Shown here: positions 49,001 to 64,000 of the stretch, one piece after another
Position numbering within the stretch: the first letter of the stretch is position 1
Layout of the letters: each line of letters opens with the position of its first letter
Source: Ciona intestinalis
Lineage: Eukaryota > Chordata > Ascidiacea > Phlebobranchia > Cionidae
Direction: 5' to 3'
Length of the DNA: 64,000 nucleotides
Assembly: GCF_000224145.3 (NCBI RefSeq)
Contig: NC_020172.2
Location: forward strand, 4,555,961-4,619,960
The notes under the pieces: generated by a model
Seen by the model: the letters and a program-made list of their open reading frames with translations, nothing else
Database searches by the model: none
Told to the model about the DNA's origin: nothing
Program-made: the position numbers and the translations under genes

Positions 49001-50967
49001 AAATACCGCCCACTCGTTTGTTGACGTTCTGACTCAGACAATTTGATATTTACAAGGTCACGCCGTTCGTAACCGACTACACTTGTAATTTATGAAGGGC
49101 GGACGACATCATTATTACTTTTTTAATTGACAATTCTCCTTTGTAGAATGTATATCAATACGCCCCAACTATATTTGTCAATTGCCACTGCCGTTATTGC
49201 TAATTTTTGTGCCAGAAAATCAGATCTCTAAATGCATAACACGTATAAAATGATTGATGTTAAACCCTAATGCCTAAGCGTATTATTATGTATACTAATA
49301 TACAAATACAAATAATTTATTTTAAATCTCTAAATGCCTAAAACATATATGAAAAATACAAATAAAACTGATGTATCTTAAAACGTGGGGAAAGCACTAC
49401 ATTAAACATCATATTTTTCCAGTGAATTAACTTCGAATCTTCTGATGAACAAAACGTGTGGAAGCATACCAAGCAGGTATGTGACGTCATCAGGCAACGA
49501 AATGTCAATCAGAATGGTAACCGATGGAAGTGGGAACGCGGACGGTTTTAGATTCACTTACCAATTTGTATCTCCAAGTGGGTATTAGTTTAATATATAT
49601 CACTTAGGGTTAGATGGGATACAGTTAGAATGAATAAATGATATTGATTTCGTCTCTTCGGTCACGATAACGAAGACTGGTAGAGTTTACAAAAGCGAAA
49701 AGATGGGTAGTAATAGTAGAACAACTGTTTTAAAAGTACCTATATTTCTGTATTCCATGTTGTATATTTCACATTTACTGATCGTGTTTTCAACAATTAA
49801 CAACGCGAGTCGTAAGGCTACCGTTATAAATTCTGTAAATATTCTTTGTTTACGGGAACGAGAAAAGATAATGAAAACATAAACCATCTTACACTATAAC
49901 ACTTTATAATCTTAAGACTTAAGCTAGCAACTAAAAAATAGATTTTTATACTTTTTAATTTAAAAATATTTTAATGCTTATTTGAAACTAAAATATTTCT
50001 ATACTTTTTTTAACCAGTCACCACTACAACGGAGAGAACGACAACAACAATAACAACAACAACAATAGCACCAACAACAACGACTGCGGCTGCTGCAACC
50101 ACACCGTCGTCATCTTCCGTTTGCACGTCAGACTGTATACATAACGATGATCTTGCTACCTCTATTTGCTCGCTATCACACGGTGAGATTCGCAGAGATT
50201 TTGTGGTTAAATGAATGAATGTAAGGTTCTGGTGCCACGAAAACTTAACAGACACAACTCAAGTCCAACCAATTGTATAATATAAAAGATTTATATTTCG
50301 CCTAAACGGCATCGTCAGTCTATTATTCAAATGAAAGAATAAAGGAATATAATTTATTTTTCCTCGTGTGGCAGAGCAACCACCGTTGTTATAGACATGG
50401 GTCTTCTGTTTCGATTTATAATTCGTGGTATATGGACCCACATTCAAATTTGGGTGCTATTTATTTTATAACTTCTACGGTTTTAAGTTTTATTTAGAAT
50501 ATCATGCTATACTGCTACGTGTTTAAATCCTGGTTCTCAAGGACATCATCCATTTAGAGTAGAAGATTGCTCATACTATACTGTTTATTTCCACAGCGCT
50601 CCTACTGAAAGTTGTGCGCATCCGAAATCGACCGGATGGTGGCGTGAGAGTGCTGACTGTCGTCGTGAAGTCGTTTAAGTCAGGATCGCTAACAGTTCGA
50701 ACCAACAAAAAAGCAAAACTTTGGCTCGAAGTTCCATGCCCAGATTGCTTCGTTCCACTGACCAAAAAATCGAGATACCTAGTTATGGGCTCCATGGCGA
50801 CATCCAGAGGAGCCCAACTCAATGAAGGCGATTTCGTTGCGAAGCTGAAACGAAACTTGCTTCGTACAGCAAAGAAATCGTTACGTAGATGTCGCAGGGT
50901 GAGACGACATGGTAGAAAGAAGAGAAAGAACAGAAGAGGAAAACGTGCCCGACGTCCATCCGTTTAG
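43002..50967 (+). CDS. secreted CUB-CUB-CUB-NTR protein (PCOLCE-like)
   Basis: Related to procollagen C-proteinase enhancers, extracellular proteins that bind procollagen and stimulate BMP-1/tolloid cleavage. Exon 1 (43002-43069) codes a signal peptide, MLTLFLLTCGALLVVG. Exons 2-3 (43208-43350, 43713-43937) form CUB1, with GVITSSNFPELYSPNTNCYW. Exons 4-5 (near 44486-44714, 45141-45316) form CUB2. Exon 6 (45452-45684) plus exon 7 (near 49423-49590) form CUB3. Exon 8 (near 50019-50182) is a Thr-rich linker running into CTSDCIHNDDLATSICSLS, and exon 9 (50598-50967) completes an NTR domain with six Cys overall. The C-terminus is extremely basic (RRHGRKKRKNRRGKRARRPS). Vertebrate PCOLCE has two CUBs and no such tail. 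Exons 3-6 occur again at 46297-49029 and exons 7-9 at 52980-54432, both next to N gaps; I treat those as second-haplotype copies. A close AATAAA follows the stop. Confidence 0.85.
43461..43627. repeat. degenerate MITE-A in intron 2 of the CUB-NTR gene
   Basis: Internal 'ttggatgttctttgtttagt' and right end 'taccatcttaccccacccta' are clear; the left end is worn. The second haplotype copy is at 46300-46420. Confidence 0.6.
44099..44285. repeat. MITE-A copy in intron 3 of the CUB-NTR gene
   Basis: Left end 'aatagggtggggaaagttgg', internal 'ttgttaactgtttaaaacac', right end 'aaggtgtcccatcttctcca'. Its counterpart lies at about 46893-47083. Confidence 0.8.
44375..44455 (+). repeat. SINE 3' fragment in intron 3
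   Basis: Contains 'ggacacctatgatataacaa', 'ctgtcgttttcggccacgcg' and a 'ttcattcattcattgcattc' tail. Duplicated at 47235-47315. Confidence 0.65.
44741..44940. repeat. degenerate MITE-A in intron 4 of the CUB-NTR gene
   Basis: Left part 'gctggggtataatgggatac', internal 'gtgttttaaagcaaatatca', right part 'caagctcccatttcatttca'. It starts within about 30 bp of the exon 4 donor. Its counterpart is at about 47599-47798. Confidence 0.65.
45741..45952. repeat. MITE-A copy in the intron after exon 6
   Basis: Left end 'tagtactgtggggtaaggtg' with an internal tandem of 'gggacacctttagcacatga', internal 'gttttgaaaaattaacaatg', right end 'caggtgtcccatcttccccc'. Its counterpart is at about 48599-48810. Confidence 0.85.
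46172..46296. other. assembly gap (125 N)
   Basis: Run of N between the two versions of exons 3-6 of the CUB-NTR gene. Confidence 0.99.
46297..49029 (+). other. second copy of exons 3-6 block (probable other haplotype)
   Basis: Nearly identical to 43504-46171 over exons, introns, MITEs and SINE, with scattered single-base changes and one insertion of about 70 bp near 47103-47173. The exon copies lie at about 46506-46730, 47344-47572, 47999-48174 and 48310-48542, and their reading frames are intact. Intron identity as high as exon identity, plus the gap, argues for alleles placed in tandem rather than an old exon duplication. Confidence 0.8.
49598..49900. repeat. very degenerate MITE-A-like segment
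   Basis: Retains 'cttagggttagatgggatac', 'actgatcgtgttttcaacaa', 'cgtaaggctaccgttataaa' and 'tttgtttacgggaacgagaa' in MITE-A order, with an unrelated piece inserted. A counterpart is at about 53155-53435. Confidence 0.45.
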
Positions 50968-51009
50968 GTGACCGCCTGTTGAACCATTTACTTTGTGGGG
51001 ATTGTACTC

Positions 51010-51015
51010 AATAAA
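51010..51015 (+). terminator. polyadenylation signal of the CUB-NTR gene
   Basis: AATAAA 43 bp after the stop codon. The same signal follows the second copy at about 54475. Confidence 0.7.
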
Positions 51016-51069
51016 AATTGTGTTTAATTTCCGAAAATGCGTGGTTTTATTTTGATGAAGACCGTATAG

Positions 51070-51265
51070 AAAGGTAAAAAGGAGGAACACCTTTATCACT
51101 TAATTTAATATAGGCCTATACTGATCGTGTTTTAAACAATTAACAACGGTCTTTTGGAGTCGTGAGGATACGGTTTTATAATTCTTTAAAAGTGCTTGAT
51201 TTACTAACAAATGGGATGAGAAAATAGAATGAAAAGGTGTCCCATCCTCTCCCACCCTACTATAT
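51070..51265. repeat. MITE-A copy after the CUB-NTR gene
   Basis: Left end 'gaaaggtaaaaaggaggaac', internal 'tttaaacaattaacaacgg', right end 'aaaaggtgtcccatcctctc'. Its counterpart in the second copy is at about 54535-54722. Confidence 0.75.
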
Positions 51266-51899
51266 GTTTATTTTTACCGACGACAGCTTTTGCCTATGGT
51301 GCAAAGCTATTTTGGACTCTACAGTTAAATGGTACTTTGCTTCCTTTGTTTTTAAAAATCTAAAGATGCAGCGATGCTGTGTATAGTTGTACCTGGTTTT
51401 TCGAGGTGGGGTGAATCAGTTGTGTTGTAGTGTTATCCGGTGTTCGAGAAATTAGCATTTTAAATTTTCAAACTCCCATTAACCATTTAACCCTTTACGG
51501 TAGGTTGGAACAATTGCCGAGCTTCAGCATATGTTTACGAGCCGCGATTGAAGTTACAACAACTGTACAGTTTAGTTGTTTAAATATATGTGTATTTTTT
51601 AAAAAGAATATATAGTTTAAGAAAGTTTCGCCTAATTTTATTCTGGTGACTTCACGAAATATTTGCTTATCTGCGCTTAAACGTCATTAGAACGGTCAGC
51701 AGCTATGGAAACCTGACGAAATTTAAAGAATTTTCTCACGTGTTGCATAACTTTTGACTTGTGTTCGTGGGAATTTTAAATGTTCGTGTTTTCAGTATTT
51801 CAGTTGTTTATGAAAGATATAGACGATAATTATTTGCCAGTTAAGTTTTTTGTAAATACGGAATTATCGCGCTGCATGTTTTATATATTGTAGGGCAAG

Positions 51900-52070
51900 G
51901 CTATATAGTTGACAATTTATACAATTCATATATAAAGGACCACTGTTGAGCAATTGCTGTTAAGAGTGTAAGGAAACATAAGTCTATAATTATAGCAGAG
52001 CAGTGTCGAGCTTCGAACCCATATTCTGAAGGCAGGTGCGCTAACCCTATATTGCCCAACAGAAACCTAA
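51900..52070 (-). repeat. SINE copy with tRNA-like head
   Basis: Read on the minus strand, the start contains 'ggttagcgcacctgcctt' and 'tgggttcgaagctcgac', close to tRNA A and B promoter boxes. Its counterpart in the second copy is at about 55355-55515. Confidence 0.65.
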
Positions 52071-52239
52071 GATTAAAAATAGATTTGAAAGCACAGTTTT
52101 ACTAAGCGCATCACACTTTACTTGCAGTTATATAAATTAGATTAGATACTATAAAACCATACTTGCAATTTCCTGTTTTCATGTGCTTTGATTCGTACAG
52201 ATATGAGGGCTTAGAAAATATTTATTGTGTTCATGCAAA

Positions 52240-52465
52240 ATGTTGTCAACAAATATTTTAAAACTGACCGCTTTAAACCAGTTACAAAAGTCCTGTTTTG
52301 GAACAACCACACAGAGGTTTCTCCCGGACTCACGGAATTATGATAATCAGTGTTTTTACGATGGAGTTCAATTTGGATACAAGGCAACTAATCTAACATT
52401 CTAATCGTGACCGGCAAGTCAAGAAGATGACAAAGAGAGCGTTCCAGAACAAACCAGAGTAAGAT
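52240..52465 (+). pseudogene. truncated second copy of the MRPL14 start
   Basis: Matches 55699-55925 of the MRPL14 gene, starting at the same ATG, and stops at an N gap. Near its end single bases are missing relative to the full copy ('aatctaacattctaatcg' against 'aaatctaacattcgtaatcg'), which breaks the frame. The errors cluster next to the gap, so this is most likely the low-quality end of an assembled read on the other haplotype, not a real pseudogene. Confidence 0.75.
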
Positions 52466-52590
52466 NNNNNNNNNNNNNNNNNNNNNNNNNNNNNNNNNNN
52501 NNNNNNNNNNNNNNNNNNNNNNNNNNNNNNNNNNNNNNNNNNNNNNNNNNNNNNNNNNNNNNNNNNNNNNNNNNNNNNNNNNNNNNNNNN
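52466..52590. other. assembly gap (125 N)
   Basis: Run of N between two versions of the block covering exons 7-9 of the CUB-NTR gene and the MRPL14 5' end. Confidence 0.99.
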
Positions 52591-52598
52591 GGATCCCC
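52591..52598. other. probable cloning-vector remnant
   Basis: The eight bases ggatcccc sit between the N gap and the point where homology to 49044 starts. They are exactly what a pUC18/19 polylinker cut at SmaI leaves next to an insert (BamHI site followed by CC). Confidence 0.6.
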
Positions 52599-52979
52599 TT
52601 GATATTTACAAGGTCACGCCGTTCGTAACCGACTACACTTGTAATTTATGAAGGGCGGACGACATCATTATTACTTTTTTAATTGACAATTCTCCTTTGT
52701 AGAATGTATATCAATACGCCCCAACTATATTTGTCAATTGCCACTGCCGTTATTGCTAATTTTTGTGCCAGAAAATCAGATCTCTAAATGCATAACACGT
52801 ATAAAATGATTGATGTTAAACCCTAATGCCTAAGCGTATTATTATGTATACTAATATACAAATACAAATAATTTATTTTAAATCTCTAAATGCCTAAAAC
52901 ATATATGAAAAATACAAATAAAACTGATGTATCTTAAAACGTGGGGAAAGCACTACATTAAACATCATATTTTTCCAGT

Positions 52980-54432
52980 GAATTAACTTCGAATCTTCTG
53001 ATGAACAAAACGTGTGGAAGCATACCAAGCAGGTATGTGACGTCATCAGGCAACGAAATGTCAATCAGAATGGTAACCGATGGAAGTGGGAACGCGGACG
53101 GTTTTAGATTCACTTACGAATTTGTATCTCCAAGTGGGTATTAGTTTAATATATATTACTTAGGGTTAGATGGGATACAGTTAGTCTCTTCGGTCACGAT
53201 AACGAAGAACGGGAGAGTTTACAAAAGCGAAATGACGGGTAGTAATGGTAGAACAACTGTTTTAAAAGTACCTATATTTCTGTTCTCCATGTTGTATATT
53301 CCACATTTACTGGTCGTGTTTTCAACAATTAACAACGCGAGTCGTAAGGCTACCGTTATAAATTCTGTAAATATTCTTTGTTTACGGGGACGAGAAAAGA
53401 TAATGAAAACATAAACCATCTTACACTATAACACTTTATAATCTTAAGACTTAAGCTAGCAACCAAAAAAAAAGATTTTTATACTTTTTTGAAACTAAAA
53501 TATTTCTATACTTTTTTAACCAGTCACCACTACAACGGAGAGAACGACAACAACAACAACAACAACAACAACAATAGCACCAACAACAACGACTGCGGCT
53601 GCTGCAACCACACCGTCGTCATCTTCCGTTTGCACATCAGACTGTATACATAACGATGATCTTGCTTACTCTATTTGCTCGCTATCACACGGNNNNNNNN
53701 NNNNNNNNNNNNNNNNNNNNNNNNNNNNNNNNNNNNNNNNNNNNNNNNNNNNNNNNNNNNNNNNNNNNNTAAAAGATTATATTTCGCCTAAACGGCATTG
53801 TTAGTCTTTTATTCAAATGAAAGAATAAAGGAATGTAATTTATTTTACCTCGTGTGGCGGGGCAACGAAAGTCGTTGTAACATGTTTCCGTTTATAATGG
53901 TAACACTCGAATTTTAGTGCCATTTTTTATAACTTCTCCTTTTTTTAAGTCGTATATATCATAACTACTGTTGCTGTGAAACCTAGATCCCCATCGATCT
54001 CATTCATATAGAATATAGAGTAGAAGATAGATCATACATACTATACTGTTTGCTTCCACAGCGCTCCTACTGAAAGTTGTGCGCATCCGAAATCGACCGG
54101 ATGGTGGCGTGAGAGTGCTGACTGTCGTCGTGAAGTCGTTTAAGTCAGGATCGCTAACAGTTCGAACCAACAAAAAAGCAAAACTTTGGCTCGAAGTTCC
54201 ATGCCCAGATTGCTTCGTTCCACTGACCAAAAAATCGAGATACCTAGTTATGGGCTCCATGGCGACATCAAGAGGAGCCCAACTCAATGAAGGCGATTTC
54301 GTTGCGAAGCTGAAACGAAACTTGCTTCGTACAGCAAAGAAATCGTTACGTAGATGTCGCAGGGTGAGACGACATGGTAGAAAGAAGAGAAAGAACAGAA
54401 GAGGAAAACGTGCCCGACGTCCATCCGTTTAG
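52980..54432 (+). CDS. second copy of CUB-NTR exons 7-9 (allelic, partial)
   Basis: Exon 7 lies near 52980-53130, exon 8 near 53523-53692 (cut by an N gap) and exon 9 at 54063-54432. They give the same half CUB3, Thr-rich linker, NTR domain and basic tail as 49423-50967. The protein differences are few: LATSIC reads LAYSIC, and one linker Ile reads Thr. Exon 9 has an identical translation. It lacks a first exon and signal peptide of its own, so it should not be counted as a separate gene. Confidence 0.75.
53693..53769. other. assembly gap (77 N)
   Basis: Run of N at the exon 8 donor of the second copy. Confidence 0.99.
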
Positions 54433-55698
54433 GTGACCGCCTGTTGAACCATTTACTTTGTGAGGATTGTACTCAATAAAAATTGTGTTTAAATTCCGAA
54501 AATGCGTGGTTTTATTTTGATGAAGACCGTATAGAAAGGTAAAAAAGGAGGAACACCTTTATCACTTAACTTAATATACTAATCGTGTTTTAAACAATTA
54601 ACAACGGTCTTTTGGAGTCGTGAGGATACGGTTTTATAACTCTTTAAAAGTTCTTGATTTACTATCAAATGGGATGAGAAAGAGGAATGAAAAGGTGTCC
54701 CATCTTCTCCCACCCTACTATATGTTTATTTTTACCGACGACAGCTTTTGCATATTGTGCAAAGCTATTTTGGACTCTACAGTTAAATGGTACTTTGCTT
54801 CTTTTGTTTTTAAAAATCTAAAGATGCAGCGATGCTGTGTATAGTTGAACCTGGTTTTTCGAAGTGGGGTGAATCAGTTGTGTTGTAGTGTTATCCAGTG
54901 TTCGAGAAATTAGCATTTTAAGTTTTCAAACTCCCATTAACCGATTAACCTTTTACGGTAGGTTGGAACAATTGCCGAGCCTATGTTTACGAGCCGCGAT
55001 TGAAGTTACAACAACTGTACAATTTAGTTGTTTAAATATATGTTTGTTTTTAAAAAAGAATATTAAGTTTCAGAAAGTTTCGCCTAATTTTATTCTGGTG
55101 ACTTCACAAAATATTTGCTTATCTGCACTTAAACGTCATTAGAACGGTCAGCAGCTAAACCTGACGAAAATTTAAAGAATGACGAAATTTAAAGAATTTT
55201 CTCACGTGTTGCATAACTTTTGACTTGTGTTCGTGGGAATTTTAAATGTTCGTGTTTTCATGTTTATGAAAGATATACACGATAATTATTTGGCAGTTAA
55301 GTTTTTTGTAAATACGGAATTATCGCGCTGCATGTTTTATATATTGTAGGGCAAGGCTATATAGTTGACAATTTATACAATTCATATATAAAGGACCACT
55401 GTTAAGCAATTGCTGTTAAGAGTGTAAGGAAACATAAGTGTATAATTATAGCAGTGTCGAGCTTCGAACCCATATTCTGAAGGCAGGTGCGCTAACCCTA
55501 TATTGCCCAACAGAAACCTAAGATTAAAAATAGATTTGAAAGCACAGTTTTACTAAGCGCATCACACTTTACTTGCAGTTATATAAATTAGATTAGATAC
55601 TATAAAACCATACTTGCAATTTCCTGTTTTCATGTGCTTTGATTCGTACAGATATGAGGGCTTAGAAAATATTTGCATATTTGTTGTGTTCATGCAAA

Positions 55699-56265
55699 AT
55701 GTTGTCAACAAATATTTTAAAACTGACCGCTTTAAACCAGTTACAAAAGTTCTGTTTTGGAACAACCACACAGAGGTTTCTCCCGGACTCACGGAATTAT
55801 GATAATCAGTGTTTTTACGATGGAGTTCAATTTGGATACAAGGCAACTAAATCTAACATTCGTAATCGTGACCGGCAAGTCAAGAAGATGACAAAGAGAG
55901 CGTTCCAGAAGCAAACCAGAGTAAGAATTGTGGATAACACCACATATGCTCTGTCTCCTGTACTTAGAGCTGCGAGAGTCATCCAGGTTTATAATAAAAG
56001 CGGGCATGGGTCAGTTGGAGACCAGGTTTTGATCACTGTTAACGGGGCTATGAAACGAGCACTTATTGTGGGGCAGAGGAGACCCATGGGAGTAATGAAA
56101 CCGCGCACAGACTCAAACAATGTTATTATCCTTGACAATGATGGCAACCCAGAAGGTACAAGGATAACTGTTCCTCTACCTTCTTGGTTAAGAGGGTACG
56201 ACCCTAAAACTAAAAGACAACTTGCATTGTCGAAAATTTTGGCACTAGCTACTACTTTCGTATAG
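55699..56265 (+). CDS. MRPL14: mitochondrial ribosomal protein L14 (uL14m)
   Basis: A component of the large subunit of the mitochondrial ribosome, of the bacterial L14 family. The single exon encodes 188 residues. The uL14 core runs from about residue 74 to the end: TRVRIVDNTTYALSP, RVIQVYNKSGHGSVGDQVLI, MKRALIVGQRRPMGVMKPR, DSNNVIILDNDGNPEGTRI, and a C-terminal ILALATTFV close to the vertebrate LAIAQNFV end. The first ~70 residues, starting MLSTNILKLTALNQLQKF with few acidic residues, fit a cleavable presequence plus an extension; human MRPL14 is shorter (about 145 residues). I chose the ATG at 55699 because an upstream in-frame start would need a non-ATG codon. A truncated copy of the 5' end is at 52240-52465. 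The next gene starts 216 bp downstream on the same strand. Confidence 0.93.
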   Translation: MLSTNILKLTALNQLQKFCFGTTTQRFLPDSRNYDNQCFYDGVQFGYKATKSNIRNRDRQVKKMTKRAFQKQTRVRIVDNTTYALSPVLRAARVIQVYNKSGHGSVGDQVLITVNGAMKRALIVGQRRPMGVMKPRTDSNNVIILDNDGNPEGTRITVPLPSWLRGYDPKTKRQLALSKILALATTFV

Positions 56266-56481
56266 CGATTTTTTTTGTTCAAGTTATTTTATTATTTTGT
56301 GTCATGTGTTTAAAAAAATTCACCAAATTTTATTCGCAAAGTTGATTTTCTAGTGTAAAACAACATCAAATTTACCCTTTATTCCTTCTTTAGTGGAAAT
56401 AATTTATTTAGACAATTAATCTGTAAATGTAGATTTCATCCTGTTTTTTAAAAGTTTGATTTTGTGCACTTATACCTAAAA

Positions 56482-62109
<5,628 letters not shown>

Positions 62110-62411
62110 TATTAGTTGATAAATAATACGACCAAATAATAAGTTTCACATCGTTTAAAGAAATGCGTGCTGTCTCTGTTCAGATTTTTTAAAACACAGC
62201 GTTTGATACCAAACAACAGTGGTAGTAGACAAGAAAAAAATGGCTGGAAAGTTGTCCCAATTTTAATGATAATGAAAGCACTCTGTTCAGCTTTTTTAAA
62301 GCACAGTTTGAAACCAATCAACAGAGGTAGTAGACAAGAAACAAAAAAAGTTTTCTGAAAAAAAAAATTGCCGGAGTTTGGTGATTGATAGGAATGATGT
62401 CAGCATTGATG
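62110..62411. other. tail-to-tail spacer between two helicase genes
   Basis: A ~75-bp direct repeat: 'ctctgttcagattttttaaa' near 62174 recurs as 'ctctgttcagcttttttaaa' near 62281, each followed by 'accaa(a/t)caac', 'ggtagtagacaagaaa' and an A run. No gene seen; it should hold both 3' UTRs. Confidence 0.65.
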
Positions 62412-63834
<1,423 letters not shown>

Positions 63835-64000
63835 AAATCAAAAGCAAAACAATGACAGATCTTTAAATTAGGAGCAACAATGGTTCATGATCTGGTGCTT
63901 AAAAACATACAGATAAAAGTACAACCAATTGTTGTATTACTAGTATTAGAGAGATATATTTTGTCTAAATTGCATGCCCAGTCTCCTATTTAAATAGAAT

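Larger units (their letters stand above)
52599..55925 (+). other. second copy of exons 7-9 / MRPL14 5' block (probable other haplotype)
   Basis: Corresponds to 49044-52465 with small differences throughout, including a Thr/Ile change in the Thr-rich linker and short indels. It contains its own 77-N gap at 53693-53769. Only this version continues into the complete MRPL14 gene. Confidence 0.8.

Noticed and set aside
50571-50822. Minus-strand frame of 83 codons inside the NTR exon (and its copy at 54000-54287)
   Set aside because: Antisense shadow of a conserved coding exon; present twice only because the block is duplicated.
49423-54432. Two separate NTR-domain genes
   Set aside because: The second set lacks a start exon, matches the first through introns and flanks, and abuts N gaps and a vector remnant; best explained as the other allele.

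Overview
The window looks like nuclear DNA of a tunicate, most likely a Ciona species. The DNA is AT-rich, genes are compact with many small exons and short introns, the proteins are animal-like, and introns and spacers are full of short non-autonomous repeats. At three of five N gaps the same sequence appears on both sides with small differences, as expected when two divergent haplotypes of a very polymorphic animal are assembled side by side. The organism call is an inference from these traits; no species marker was tested.

Layout: the 3' part of a TRAPPC12-like (TTC15) TPR gene (+, 243-2665) is followed by three tandem cytochrome P450 genes of the mitochondrial clan, all on the minus strand (3289-8816, 10950-15461, 16736-23091). 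A long minus-strand gene (25191-35182) encodes an ASXL/Additional sex combs homologue. After a 2.2-kb spacer holding a foldback element comes an intronless Kelch-like gene (+, 37413-39316) carrying a one-base frameshift. A secreted CUB-CUB-CUB-NTR protein related to procollagen C-proteinase enhancer (PCOLCE) lies at 43002-50967 (+), badly disturbed by duplicated assembly blocks. Mitochondrial ribosomal protein L14 (55699-56265, +) and a DDX5/p68-like DEAD-box helicase (56482-62109, +) follow closely, and a DDX43-like DEAD-box helicase (minus, 62412 to beyond 63834) runs off the right edge.

About half of the window is introns and spacer, and most structure there is repeats: a ~190-bp inverted-repeat MITE (called MITE-A here) with at least 14 independent insertions; a tRNA-derived SINE with an ATTC-type tail; a second inverted-repeat family built on a 'tctgctaccaggcat / catctggtat' core (MITE-C); a ~110-bp repeat (repeat D); a palindromic hAT-like element; and two members of a foldback family ending in GGGTCCCTTTAA, one with long arms made of a 9-bp module and a visible 9-bp target-site duplication.

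The genes do not form one pathway. Three mitochondrial-type P450s, MRPL14 and a helicase with a presequence-like N-terminus point to mitochondria, but only the tight MRPL14-helicase spacing could reflect a functional link (a possible trans-spliced operon). The best candidates for something new are the foldback family, the patchy near-identity between P450 genes 2 and 3, the ASXL homologue with no recognisable PHD finger, and the three-CUB PCOLCE relative with a very basic tail. Exon limits were read by eye from GT/AG sites and reading frame and may be off by a few bases.
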